A stretch of DNA of 64,000 nt, from assembly GCF_006542395.2 (NCBI RefSeq), contig NZ_CP038231.1, positions 620,001 to 684,000 of the forward strand, in the 5' to 3' direction. The notes beneath the pieces are model-generated. The model saw only the letters and a list, made by a program, of their open reading frames with translations. It searched no databases and was not told the DNA's origin. Each line of letters opens with the position of its first letter. Within the stretch, counting starts at the first letter, position 1. Source of the DNA: Formicincola oecophyllae (GTDB lineage: Bacteria; Pseudomonadota; Alphaproteobacteria; Acetobacterales; Acetobacteraceae). The position numbers and the translations under genes are program-made. Positions 55,151 through 62,731 of this stretch are shown one piece after another.

Positions 55151-56032
55151 ATGCTTGCCCAGCCCAGACCCGCACTGCCTCTCTCTGGGAGACGTTTTGC
55201 CCTGTCCACAGGGCTGAGAATGGCAGCCCTGCTAGGCTTGGCGTTTTTACCCCGCGCAGCACAGGCTGTAGATGGTGGGGGACCCTCAGTCACACCTGCT
55301 GAATCCCCAGTCACCATGCGCGCTGAGGTTTGGCGGGCCATTCTGCCCACCGCGCAGGCCCGGACACACCTGCACAACGTCCTGGCACGCCAGGACGGCC
55401 AGCCTGTGCAGCTTCTAGAACTGAAAAAGGCTTTTCACTTGATGGAATGGGGGCAAGCCTCCGCGCCAGCTACCAATGACACCTTGGCCAACATCCAACA
55501 TCACACCCCCTGGCCACCCAATATCCTTTTCCTGCAAGGCATGGGGGGGACGCTTGGCGACCCTCTACGCAGCTACGCCACGTACCAGAATGTCGCCAAC
55601 ACCCCCATGAACCAACGCATGACGGCCTATGACCTCATCGTTCGCCCTGGAGCACGCCATGGCAGTGCCCCCCTGCCTGCCTGCCCAGCGCCAGGGCGCC
55701 TGTTCACTGTCAGCGGCGATTACCGTTCCCTGATTGATTCAGACGCCGCTACAGCCATGCGCATCGTGGACAGCGTTGCCCACACAGACCGTGCCCATTC
55801 AGTGCATGTGGCCCAAGGCGGCATTGCACTTGATGAGCCCTCCAGCCAGAACACGCTTTGCGTGGCACCTGGCCAGACCAAATGGTTTATCGCCACACCA
55901 GACACGCGGCGCAGTGCCCGTGCCCTCAGCCATCCCGTTACGTCAGCCACACGCGGCGATGTCATGGTGGTGGCACTGCACTTTTTGCTGCCTCCTGGAA
56001 CGCCCCCTACCGCTGGCACACCTAACCAGTAA
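55151..56032 (+). CDS. Secreted hypothetical protein
   Basis: Unrecognised exported protein of 293 residues. A signal peptide is visible (hydrophobic MAALLGLAFLPRAAQA, cleavage before VDGG) with GRRFALS ahead of it, loosely like a twin-arginine motif. The mature part is mixed Pro/Ala/His with a few recognisable short blocks (FLQGMGGTLGDP, TAYDLIVRPGARHG) but no domain I can name; two Cys (PACPAPG and TLCVAPG) could form a disulfide. GGAGGA precedes ATG 55151. Divergent from the TonB receptor across the palindrome, and convergent with the next gene (11-nt overlap). Confidence 0.65.
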   Translation: MLAQPRPALPLSGRRFALSTGLRMAALLGLAFLPRAAQAVDGGGPSVTPAESPVTMRAEVWRAILPTAQARTHLHNVLARQDGQPVQLLELKKAFHLMEWGQASAPATNDTLANIQHHTPWPPNILFLQGMGGTLGDPLRSYATYQNVANTPMNQRMTAYDLIVRPGARHGSAPLPACPAPGRLFTVSGDYRSLIDSDAATAMRIVDSVAHTDRAHSVHVAQGGIALDEPSSQNTLCVAPGQTKWFIATPDTRRSARALSHPVTSATRGDVMVVALHFLLPPGTPPTAGTPNQ

Positions 56033-56633
56033 AGGGTTCCTTAACGTAAAGTGCTACTATGCAGCCCCCTGTGCCGAAATACTCCACCAACCGCAATGCA
56101 GGGGGGACAGGTGGGGCGATTGGTGGCGCCTTCGCAGGCCACGTCATCAGCAACCGCCCCCCTGGCGCCAGCTCCCCGGCGCGCTTGGTGAGGAAAAACT
56201 CCGCGCGCGCTGCCTCAGCCACGCTCAGCGCTACCCAACCCAGATGCACGCTGTCCTTTTGCCACAGCTCCTCTTCAGCGGAACCCACCAACTGGCCCCC
56301 CATCAAACGGCCACGCGCCCCTTGGGCATGGTTTGCAAGGATGGCCACGGTTTCAAGCAGAGCTTGACACCATGCCCCACCACCACGCCTGCCGAGCAAA
56401 ACCAATGGCCTGTCTGGAGCAAGCCCCTTCAGCAAAACGTCCAGCAAGGGTTGCAATCCTTCCAGGTCCAGGGAATGGGACAAGGCGCTGTAATCGGCCA
56501 GCACAACCGGCGCCCCTGGCCACGCACCCTCCAGCAGGCTTTGCTTAAGCATGGCCTGGGCTGTTGCCGCCAAAGCCCCAGCCAGTTGCGCATGGTCTAT
56601 CAAAAACGGAAATCCAGCGTTGAATAAAGCCAA
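56022..56633 (-). CDS. Hypothetical protein between two envelope genes
   Basis: A 203-codon frame encoding a mixed, mostly globular product (PVVLADYSALSHSLDLEG, RPLVLLGRRGGGAWCQAL, ELAPGGRLLMTWPAKAPP). The last block resembles a nucleotide-binding strand-turn, and LAPGGRLLMTWP is reminiscent of a class I methyltransferase late strand, but the SAM motif is not evident. It overlaps the porin gene by 34 nt at its start and the secreted-protein gene by 11 nt at its end. A shorter start is possible (for instance 56552). No ribosome-binding site is strong, so the gene is uncertain. Confidence 0.5.
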   Translation of the reverse strand: MALFNAGFPFLIDHAQLAGALAATAQAMLKQSLLEGAWPGAPVVLADYSALSHSLDLEGLQPLLDVLLKGLAPDRPLVLLGRRGGGAWCQALLETVAILANHAQGARGRLMGGQLVGSAEEELWQKDSVHLGWVALSVAEAARAEFFLTKRAGELAPGGRLLMTWPAKAPPIAPPVPPALRLVEYFGTGGCIVALYVKEPFTG

Positions 56634-58810
56634 GCGTCATCATGAAAACCGGCGCGCCGCATGCCTTTGCTCATGCGGACGTCACCACCAAATATCAGAA
56701 ACTTAACATGCTGGCCCAGCTGGATGTCAGCCTCCAGCTGGGGGTCAAAGCCAATGTAGCGCCCTGCCTTGTGTAGCAAAATGGGATCGGCTGGCAGGGC
56801 GTAAGGCCCAAACGCACTCACCAAGCCGCCGCTCTTGTGCTGGCGCCACATGAAGGGCAGGCGGGCGCGCAGCGATATCCAGGAGGTTGGCACCGTGCTC
56901 AACAAAGGGGCGAGGTAATACATGTTGGAGCGGCCGAAATTGCCGCCTGCGTCAATCAATGTACCAGAGGGAGAAAAGGGCGCCTCAAAATCAGTCACCG
57001 CGCCATTGCGGCGCTGGCGCCCACCTGAATAGAGCTCAGCGGCACCACCGACAAAGCTGTGCCAAGGGGCCCAGGCTGGGCGCCAATCAGCCATGATGCG
57101 CGCGCCGTAAGCATGGACGGGGCGCCGCTGGCCGTTCTCCCCCTTGTAGGAGCCACGCTGCATCACAGCACCCATGTCCAGTTCCCACTCCTTGGCGGAG
57201 GTGTACCAGCGCAGGGCCAGGTTCTGGCGCATCTGCTCCCCGGCGCCGCTGCCCTGAGCCTTGGCCCAGGTGCCGTCATAATGGAAGCCCAACCAGTATA
57301 AATACAGGAAAGAGCGTATGTTTTGGGTCTTGGGCAACATGCGCGGCAATGCCCAGCCACCCGTAATGCCGTAAAGGTCGAGCTTGGGGTCAAAGGCGCC
57401 CCCAAAAACATGGTTGCGGCTGTTGGGGTTGAGCTTCGTTTTGATGAAGTCGTAAAAATCCAGCCTAAAACTGTTCCACATCATGTAATAGCGCCCACCA
57501 TTCCATGATTGCGGAATGCCAGGATAGACACCTTCGTAAAGCAGCCAGGACGGCGCATCCAAAAACTGCTGCCGCCCTAGCATCAGGCCTGTTTTGGCGC
57601 CAAGCATGTTCCATTTTATTTCAGCAAACAGCTGCTGCACATCCAGCGTTTGGCGGTACGCCGCGCTGTAGCCGTAATAATTCCAACCACCGGCGTCAGC
57701 GTTGGAGAGCTGCCCAAACACCCTGAAATGTGGCCCAAAATGGAAGTCCGCCCCCAACAGGTTGCGCACATAAAACTGCCCTGCCCCCTGGTGGCCCACA
57801 TGGCCCAGTAAGGGTTGGCTTTGGTACCAGTTGTTCAGGCGCGACTCACCTGAAAATGTCACCCAGCTGTTGCATTGCCCCCCCAAGCCAAGGTCAACAT
57901 ATTTCAAAGGGTCGAGAAGGTCCTTGCGATTTTTGGGGTTGCACAGGCGCGACCAGTCCTCAGCCCAAGGGGAAACGCCATAAGTACCCACAGGGCCAAA
58001 ACCCGCGAACTCCCCATCGCCGAAATTGAACGCTCCCCAATTGCCTTGGTGGCGGTTGGGGGAACGCCTGTTCTGTTCCTCCGTCACCTGCATGGGCTGC
58101 CCAGACATGCCCGTCAGCGGGTAAAGCTCCACCTCAGCTGGCCGTTCCGAAGGGGGCAGTTCCGGCATCACGGGGGGCATGGCTGAGCGCTTGTGGGGAT
58201 GGACGAACATCACCTCCGTTTCGTCCTTGGCAGGCTGGGCCGCCGCTGCCTGCGCTTTCAGGCGCTCCGCCTTGGCGGCTGCCTCCTCCTCAGCGATTTC
58301 GCGCTTTTCCATGGCGCGGTCGCGGGCGATGTCGGCTTCGGCCTCCTCTTGCTCCTCCTCTTCCTCAACTTCCGCCACGCCGTGCTCGGCATTGTGGGGG
58401 CGCGCTGCGGTCGCGGGCATGTTCTCAGGCAAAGCCCCCACCCCCCAATGGGCATCCGGCAAAGGCTTTTCACCACCAGGGCCACCTAAAAGGGGGACAG
58501 GACCCTTGTGGCCATCAACATCATGGCCACTCAAGCGCAGCACATCTGGGCCCACATGGCTGCCAACGGCATGGGGGGTTTTGATGTCATGCCTGACCGC
58601 ACTCCAAAGGGGGGAGGCGTCTGGCGTTTTATCAGCGCTGACACGGGGTGCAGCTGGGTAACCACTAAGCACGCTGCCAACAGCTGCGGACTGGGCCAGC
58701 GCTGGGGGGACGCAGGCCAGGCCCAGCAACGCCACGCCCACATAAGGCAGAACGCAGAGGCAGGGCCGCAAAGCCGCCTTCAGCCCTTTGCCGCACCCGC
58801 ACTTTTTCAT
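56600..58810 (-). CDS. Alginate-export-type outer-membrane porin with Glu-rich segment
   Basis: Outer-membrane protein of 736 residues. A signal peptide (hydrophobic about 18-38, ALAQ-S) is followed by a proline-rich part, then an unusual acidic coiled-coil-like segment at about 147-190 (runs of Glu with Ala/Arg/Lys). The barrel begins about 285 and matches the alginate-export (AlgE-like) pattern: VTFSGESRLNNWY, QFYVRNLLGADFHFGPHFRVFGQLSNA, LFAEIKW and GRQQFLDAPSWLLYEG. It ends in Phe (YSTLDFRF), typical of outer-membrane insertion. ATG 58810 is preferred over 58828. The transported polymer or solute is unknown. Confidence 0.85.
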   Translation of the reverse strand: MKKCGCGKGLKAALRPCLCVLPYVGVALLGLACVPPALAQSAAVGSVLSGYPAAPRVSADKTPDASPLWSAVRHDIKTPHAVGSHVGPDVLRLSGHDVDGHKGPVPLLGGPGGEKPLPDAHWGVGALPENMPATAARPHNAEHGVAEVEEEEEQEEAEADIARDRAMEKREIAEEEAAAKAERLKAQAAAAQPAKDETEVMFVHPHKRSAMPPVMPELPPSERPAEVELYPLTGMSGQPMQVTEEQNRRSPNRHQGNWGAFNFGDGEFAGFGPVGTYGVSPWAEDWSRLCNPKNRKDLLDPLKYVDLGLGGQCNSWVTFSGESRLNNWYQSQPLLGHVGHQGAGQFYVRNLLGADFHFGPHFRVFGQLSNADAGGWNYYGYSAAYRQTLDVQQLFAEIKWNMLGAKTGLMLGRQQFLDAPSWLLYEGVYPGIPQSWNGGRYYMMWNSFRLDFYDFIKTKLNPNSRNHVFGGAFDPKLDLYGITGGWALPRMLPKTQNIRSFLYLYWLGFHYDGTWAKAQGSGAGEQMRQNLALRWYTSAKEWELDMGAVMQRGSYKGENGQRRPVHAYGARIMADWRPAWAPWHSFVGGAAELYSGGRQRRNGAVTDFEAPFSPSGTLIDAGGNFGRSNMYYLAPLLSTVPTSWISLRARLPFMWRQHKSGGLVSAFGPYALPADPILLHKAGRYIGFDPQLEADIQLGQHVKFLIFGGDVRMSKGMRRAGFHDDAWLYSTLDFRF

Positions 58811-59158
58811 AGCGCCCCAACCTTGCATTCAGCCAAGGAGACCCCGTTCAACTGCTTGTGCTTGCCCAGTTTCAGAGCCCCCCCGCTGCCAGCCATGTAT
58901 CACAGTGTTTCATTCGGGTTTCCCCACCCCATAAACCGGTGGTGGGCGCTTTAGGCTGGGGGCGTTTTGAACAGCCCCAAGACCAATTGGTCACCTCTTT
59001 GTCCAGGCATGGACGAAAGCGCCCGCCCCCTCAAGCCCATCCCAGGTCTGTCAGCATTTTTTCACGTTAAAACCTTTTTCATGGCTTGCCATGCGCCATA
59101 GGGTGACAAAGCCAGAACAAGTTTGGCTGAAAAAGCTTTGCAAAAAGGAAGACATTAA
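58811..59158. other. Divergent region between porin and hydrolase genes
   Basis: About 350 nt between the leftward porin gene and the rightward hydrolase gene. No gene seen. CCCCACC (near 58923) can pair with GGTGGTGGG (near 58940). TTGCAA at 59138-59143 could be a -35 element for the hydrolase, close to its operator. Porin promoter not identified. Confidence 0.5.
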
Positions 59159-59183
59159 TTAAATGAGTTAGAACTCACTTTAA
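59159..59183. promoter_or_regulatory. TetR-type operator upstream of the hydrolase
   Basis: TGAGTT-AG-AACTCA (59164-59177) is a perfect 14-bp palindrome, flanked by TTAAA (59159-59163) and TTTAA (59179-59183) so the symmetry extends to 25 bp with one extra base. It ends 13 nt before ATG 59197, where bound protein would block transcription. A TetR gene lies downstream of the hydrolase. Confidence 0.7.
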
Positions 59184-59196
59184 GTGATGTCCCTTT

Positions 59197-60264
59197 ATGA
59201 AAGTTCCCTTCATGACCTCTTCCACTCCCCAAGCCAGCTTCAATCCTCCCCCAACCACCAACACTGATCCACTGCCAGCTGGCGTCACGCGCAAAGCGGT
59301 CACCTACCCCAATTTCAACGGCTTGATGACCGCAGCAAACCTTTACCTGCCGCCCAACTTTGAGGAGATGGGCTCTTACCCGGCCCTGGTCATCGGTGGC
59401 CCCATGGGCGCCTGCAAGGAACAGTCTGGGGGCCTTTACGCTGCCAAGCTGGCGGCAGGCTACGTCACCCTCACTTGGGACCCGCTTTTCCAAGGCCTAA
59501 GCCAAGGTGAACCCCGCCACCAGGAAATCCCGTTCTTCCGCGTGGCTGACTTCACCTATGCCATCGACTACCTGGAAATGCTGCCTTACGTAGCCGCCGA
59601 CCGCCTGGGCGCACTGGGCATTTGCGCCAGCGGTGGCTACGTGGCCAACGCTGCCTTAACGGAACGCCGCATCAAGGCCGTGGGCACGGTTTCAGGCGCC
59701 AACCTTGGCCGCGTTCTGCGCGAAGGCAATTTGACGCCAAGCTGGGCCCTGACGATGTTGGACAAGATCGCTGTCGACAACACAGCCATAGCCCAGAACG
59801 GCGGCCAACCCCGCGCCCAAGACATCGTCCCCATCGTCCCCCCCTCCGTTGAGGCAGCCAAGGAGCAGGGCATGGGAGACATCGACTGGGTTCAGGCCAG
59901 CGCCTATTACCGCCAGCCACCCCACATGGCTGCTGGCTCCCCCAACAAGCTCCTGCTGATCTCGACGCGCTCCGCCTATGGCTGGGACGCCTTCCACCTG
60001 GCGGATCATTTGCTGACCCAGCCCCTGCACATCATCGTTGGGGGCGTGCCCGGCCTCATCGGTTCTTACCGTGATGGCTTCACCTTGCTTGACAAGGCCG
60101 CCAGCAAAGAACGCGCCATCACGGTCATGCCAGGGGTCACCCATGTGGATCTGTACTGGAAGGAGCCTTGCATCAGTGACGCAGTCAAGGAACTGGCCAG
60201 CTTCTTCAACCAGCACCTTTCCCTGGGGGCCTCCTTGGTGGAAACAGTGGAGAAGTTGTTCTGA
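59197..60264 (+). CDS. Alpha/beta hydrolase, YcjY-like
   Basis: Cytoplasmic alpha/beta hydrolase of 355 residues. The nucleophile elbow is GALGICASGGYVANAAL (Ser in ASGG), like the YcjY/dienelactone-hydrolase type. Upstream are YPALVIGGPMGACKEQSGGLYA and the oxyanion-region strands; downstream is the likely catalytic acid and the His in VTHVDLYWK. The substrate is unknown. The first ATG has no ribosome-binding site; ATG 59212 is a plausible alternative. A TetR gene follows 111 nt later, and a palindrome sits just upstream, so the hydrolase is probably repressed by it. Confidence 0.85.
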   Translation: MKVPFMTSSTPQASFNPPPTTNTDPLPAGVTRKAVTYPNFNGLMTAANLYLPPNFEEMGSYPALVIGGPMGACKEQSGGLYAAKLAAGYVTLTWDPLFQGLSQGEPRHQEIPFFRVADFTYAIDYLEMLPYVAADRLGALGICASGGYVANAALTERRIKAVGTVSGANLGRVLREGNLTPSWALTMLDKIAVDNTAIAQNGGQPRAQDIVPIVPPSVEAAKEQGMGDIDWVQASAYYRQPPHMAAGSPNKLLLISTRSAYGWDAFHLADHLLTQPLHIIVGGVPGLIGSYRDGFTLLDKAASKERAITVMPGVTHVDLYWKEPCISDAVKELASFFNQHLSLGASLVETVEKLF

Positions 60265-60276
60265 ACCCTTCAACAA

Positions 60277-60309
60277 GCCCAAACCCCGCGCTACGCTGGC
60301 GGTTTGGGC
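60277..60309 (+). terminator. Hairpin after the hydrolase
   Basis: GCCCAAACC (60277-60285) pairs perfectly with GGTTTGGGC (60301-60309) around 15 nt. CCTTGG follows, so the T-run is weak and read-through to the TetR gene is possible. Confidence 0.55.
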
Positions 60310-60375
60310 CTTGGTGGCCAATTGGCTATAAGGCTTTCTGGTTCAAAGCGAAGGCAAAAAGGCAGGGAACAAGCC

Positions 60376-60939
60376 ATGGCGCGCCCACGCGACCCCCAGA
60401 AAGCCACCACCATCCTGACCCAGGCCGTGGAAGTAGTGGCCCAACAGGGCGTCACCGCATCCACCAGCACCATCGCCCGCAAAGCAGGCGTGGCTGAAGG
60501 CACGCTGTTTCGTTACTTCCCCACCAAGGACGACTTGCTGAACGCGCTCTACGTACATTTAGCAGGGGAGGCACGCGCCCACATCACCAGCCGCCCAGGC
60601 CAGGGGGCGCGCCAGAACCTGCGCCAAGCCTGGGATGACTACATAGCCTGGGGGTTGGGCAACCTTCATGCCTCCAGCGCCATGCGGCAGATCGCCGCCT
60701 CCAATCGCTTGACCGACAGCACACGCCAAACGGTGGACAACCTTTTCCCGGAATTCATCACCCTGGGCGCAACCAGGGAAGGCCAGAAGCCCAGCGCTGA
60801 TGAAGCCGCCTTTTTCGATGCTGCCTTCATGGCCCTGGCTGACATCGTGATAAGCCACCAGCACGCCAACCCTGGCAACACCACATGGCGCGATAAGGCC
60901 TTCACCATGCTTCTGGCCGTGCTACCCGGCCCAGCCTGA
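60376..60939 (+). CDS. TetR-family transcriptional regulator
   Basis: Regulator of 187 residues. The N-terminal HTH is typical: ATTILTQAVEVVAQQGVTASTS, then TIARKAGVAEGTLFRYFPTKDDLLNALY. The C-terminal ligand domain is all-helical, and its ligand is unknown. ATG 60376 has AGGGAAC upstream; the frame is open 24 codons further but over the hairpin. It lies after the hydrolase gene on the same strand, and the palindrome at 59159 is its likely binding site. Confidence 0.92.
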   Translation: MARPRDPQKATTILTQAVEVVAQQGVTASTSTIARKAGVAEGTLFRYFPTKDDLLNALYVHLAGEARAHITSRPGQGARQNLRQAWDDYIAWGLGNLHASSAMRQIAASNRLTDSTRQTVDNLFPEFITLGATREGQKPSADEAAFFDAAFMALADIVISHQHANPGNTTWRDKAFTMLLAVLPGPA

Positions 60940-60957
60940 AGCGTTGCGGAGGTGGCC

Positions 60958-61662
60958 TCAGCCCCCTTCTCCGCTTTCCGTTGCCACGCACGCACGCAAA
61001 AACGCTGCCACAGCGCGGGCACGGTGGCTGAAGGCGTTCTTCCCCTCAGCGGGCATCTCGGCAAAGGTCAGGCCCGCGGCATTGCTGGCCCCCCTGGCGG
61101 GTTCATGCAAAGGGATAAACATGGGATCATAACCATGGCCACCGTCACCGCGCGGCGGCCAGCACAGGCGCCCAGGGCAAGCACCCTCCACATGGCGCAC
61201 CGTGCCGTCAGGCCAGGCCAGGCACAGGGCGACCTTGAAGGTGGCGCGGTCATCAGGCTTGGCGCCAGCAGCCACTTTCGCGGCCATTTCATCATGAACG
61301 CGCGCCATGGCTCGCGTGGCGTCACGTTCAGGGCCGCACCAACGGGCTGAATAAATGCCAGGCGCACCATCAAGGGCCTCAACGCACAGCCCTGAATCGT
61401 CAGCCAGCGCTGGCAGGCCAGAGGCCTTGGCGGCCGCCAGGGCCTTGATGGCCGCATTCTGGGCGAAGGTGGCGCCGGTCTCCTCAGGCTCTGGCAGGTT
61501 CAGCGCAGCTGCGGAGCGCAGCTTAATGCCAGCAGGCGCCAACAAAGCCTGGAACTCCCCAAGCTTGCCCTTATTGTGAGTGGCCATCACCACTTCAGCG
61601 CCAAAGGGCAGGCGCCTTGCGGGCTGGTTGGCGCTGGCGTGCTTCACGGTCCCGGTGCTCAT
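60958..61662 (-). CDS. rdgB: XTP/dITP diphosphatase (RdgB/Ham1)
   Basis: Cytoplasmic house-cleaning enzyme that hydrolyses dITP/XTP to monophosphates, 234 residues. The start block [18 protein letters not shown] holds the conserved Asn/Lys/Glu, and [24 protein letters not shown] and [10 protein letters not shown] are intact. The last part [12 protein letters not shown] is typical. ATG 61662 overlaps the rph stop by 4 nt (ATGA). The first 30 residues are a polar extension. Confidence 0.95.
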   Translation of the reverse strand: MSTGTVKHASANQPARRLPFGAEVVMATHNKGKLGEFQALLAPAGIKLRSAAALNLPEPEETGATFAQNAAIKALAAAKASGLPALADDSGLCVEALDGAPGIYSARWCGPERDATRAMARVHDEMAAKVAAGAKPDDRATFKVALCLAWPDGTVRHVEGACPGRLCWPPRGDGGHGYDPMFIPLHEPARGASNAAGLTFAEMPAEGKNAFSHRARAVAAFLRACVATESGEGG

Positions 61663-62441
61663 AAAATGTGCCCCATATCCGTGCACTGCCCATCCTTGCC
61701 TGCCGCCACAGCCTGGCGCTGGGCCTCAAAAAGTTTCGCCATGCCGGAACGCGCTAAGGCCTTAAGATCGCTGAACTGCTCCTCGCTAAAGGGCGCGCCC
61801 TCCGCCGTGGCCTGGATCTCCACAATGCCGCCATCGGCGGTCAGGATGAAGTTACAGTCCGCCTCAGCTGCGCTGTCCTCCTGGTAGTCCAGGTCCAGAA
61901 TAGCCGTGGCTTGCGCTCCCTCGCCCAGCAACCCACAGGAGATGGCCGCGACCTGGCCGCGCAACGCATCCTGGCGCCCCACCTTGGCCAGCGCCAGCGC
62001 CAAGGCCACCCACGCCCCCGTGATAGAGGCGCAACGCGTGCCGCCATCAGCGTTTAGAACGTCACAATCCACCGTGACGGAGCATTCGCCAAGCGCCTTC
62101 AAATCAACCACTGCGCGCAGGGAACGCCCAATCAAGCGCTGGATTTCCTGTGTGCGGCCAGACTGCTTGCCCCGTGCGGCCTCACGCCGGCCACGGGTGT
62201 GGGTGGCACGCGGCAACATGCCGTACTCGGCCGTCACCCAGCCCTGGCCCTGTCCGCGCAGCCAGCCTGGCACGCTCTCCTCCAGCGAGGCCACGCACAG
62301 GACCTGCGTGCCCCCCACTGTGATGAGCGCTGACCCTTCAGCATGGTGCGCCACGCCTGTTTTGATGGCCACAGGGCGCTGCGCGTTGGCGGCACGGCCT
62401 GAAGGGCGCTGGAAGGCAGGGGCGGAAGCGTTCTGGATCAT
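61659..62441 (-). CDS. rph: Ribonuclease PH
   Basis: Phosphorolytic 3'-5' exoribonuclease that trims tRNA 3' ends, 260 residues. [22 protein letters not shown], the Arg-rich [49 protein letters not shown] and [12 protein letters not shown] are all conserved. The first 20 residues are a Pro/Ala extension. rdgB follows with a 4-nt overlap. It is divergent from the penicillin-binding protein across about 290 nt. Confidence 0.97.
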   Translation of the reverse strand: MIQNASAPAFQRPSGRAANAQRPVAIKTGVAHHAEGSALITVGGTQVLCVASLEESVPGWLRGQGQGWVTAEYGMLPRATHTRGRREAARGKQSGRTQEIQRLIGRSLRAVVDLKALGECSVTVDCDVLNADGGTRCASITGAWVALALALAKVGRQDALRGQVAAISCGLLGEGAQATAILDLDYQEDSAAEADCNFILTADGGIVEIQATAEGAPFSEEQFSDLKALARSGMAKLFEAQRQAVAAGKDGQCTDMGHIL

Positions 62442-62731
62442 GGTTCGTCCTCAGTCATCGTGGTAGCGCCTGGGCGCGCCCTACATGGGCACTATGGCAC
62501 AGCCCACCCTAACATTTGTTTCAGCTTTTACACTGCCCTTACCCTGTTCCCCCTAAGGCTTCGCTTATTTTAGCCCTTGCCAAGCCGCATTGCGCCGGGC
62601 AGGTGGGCAATGGTATTCTTACAGCCCTTGCGCAGGTGGGGGCTGCCTTGGTGGCTGTGCCCCTGAGTTGCCGTGGCCGCGCCAAGGGGCGTGTCCCACA
62701 CTAATGTTTCCACAGTCAGACGGGCCCAGGA

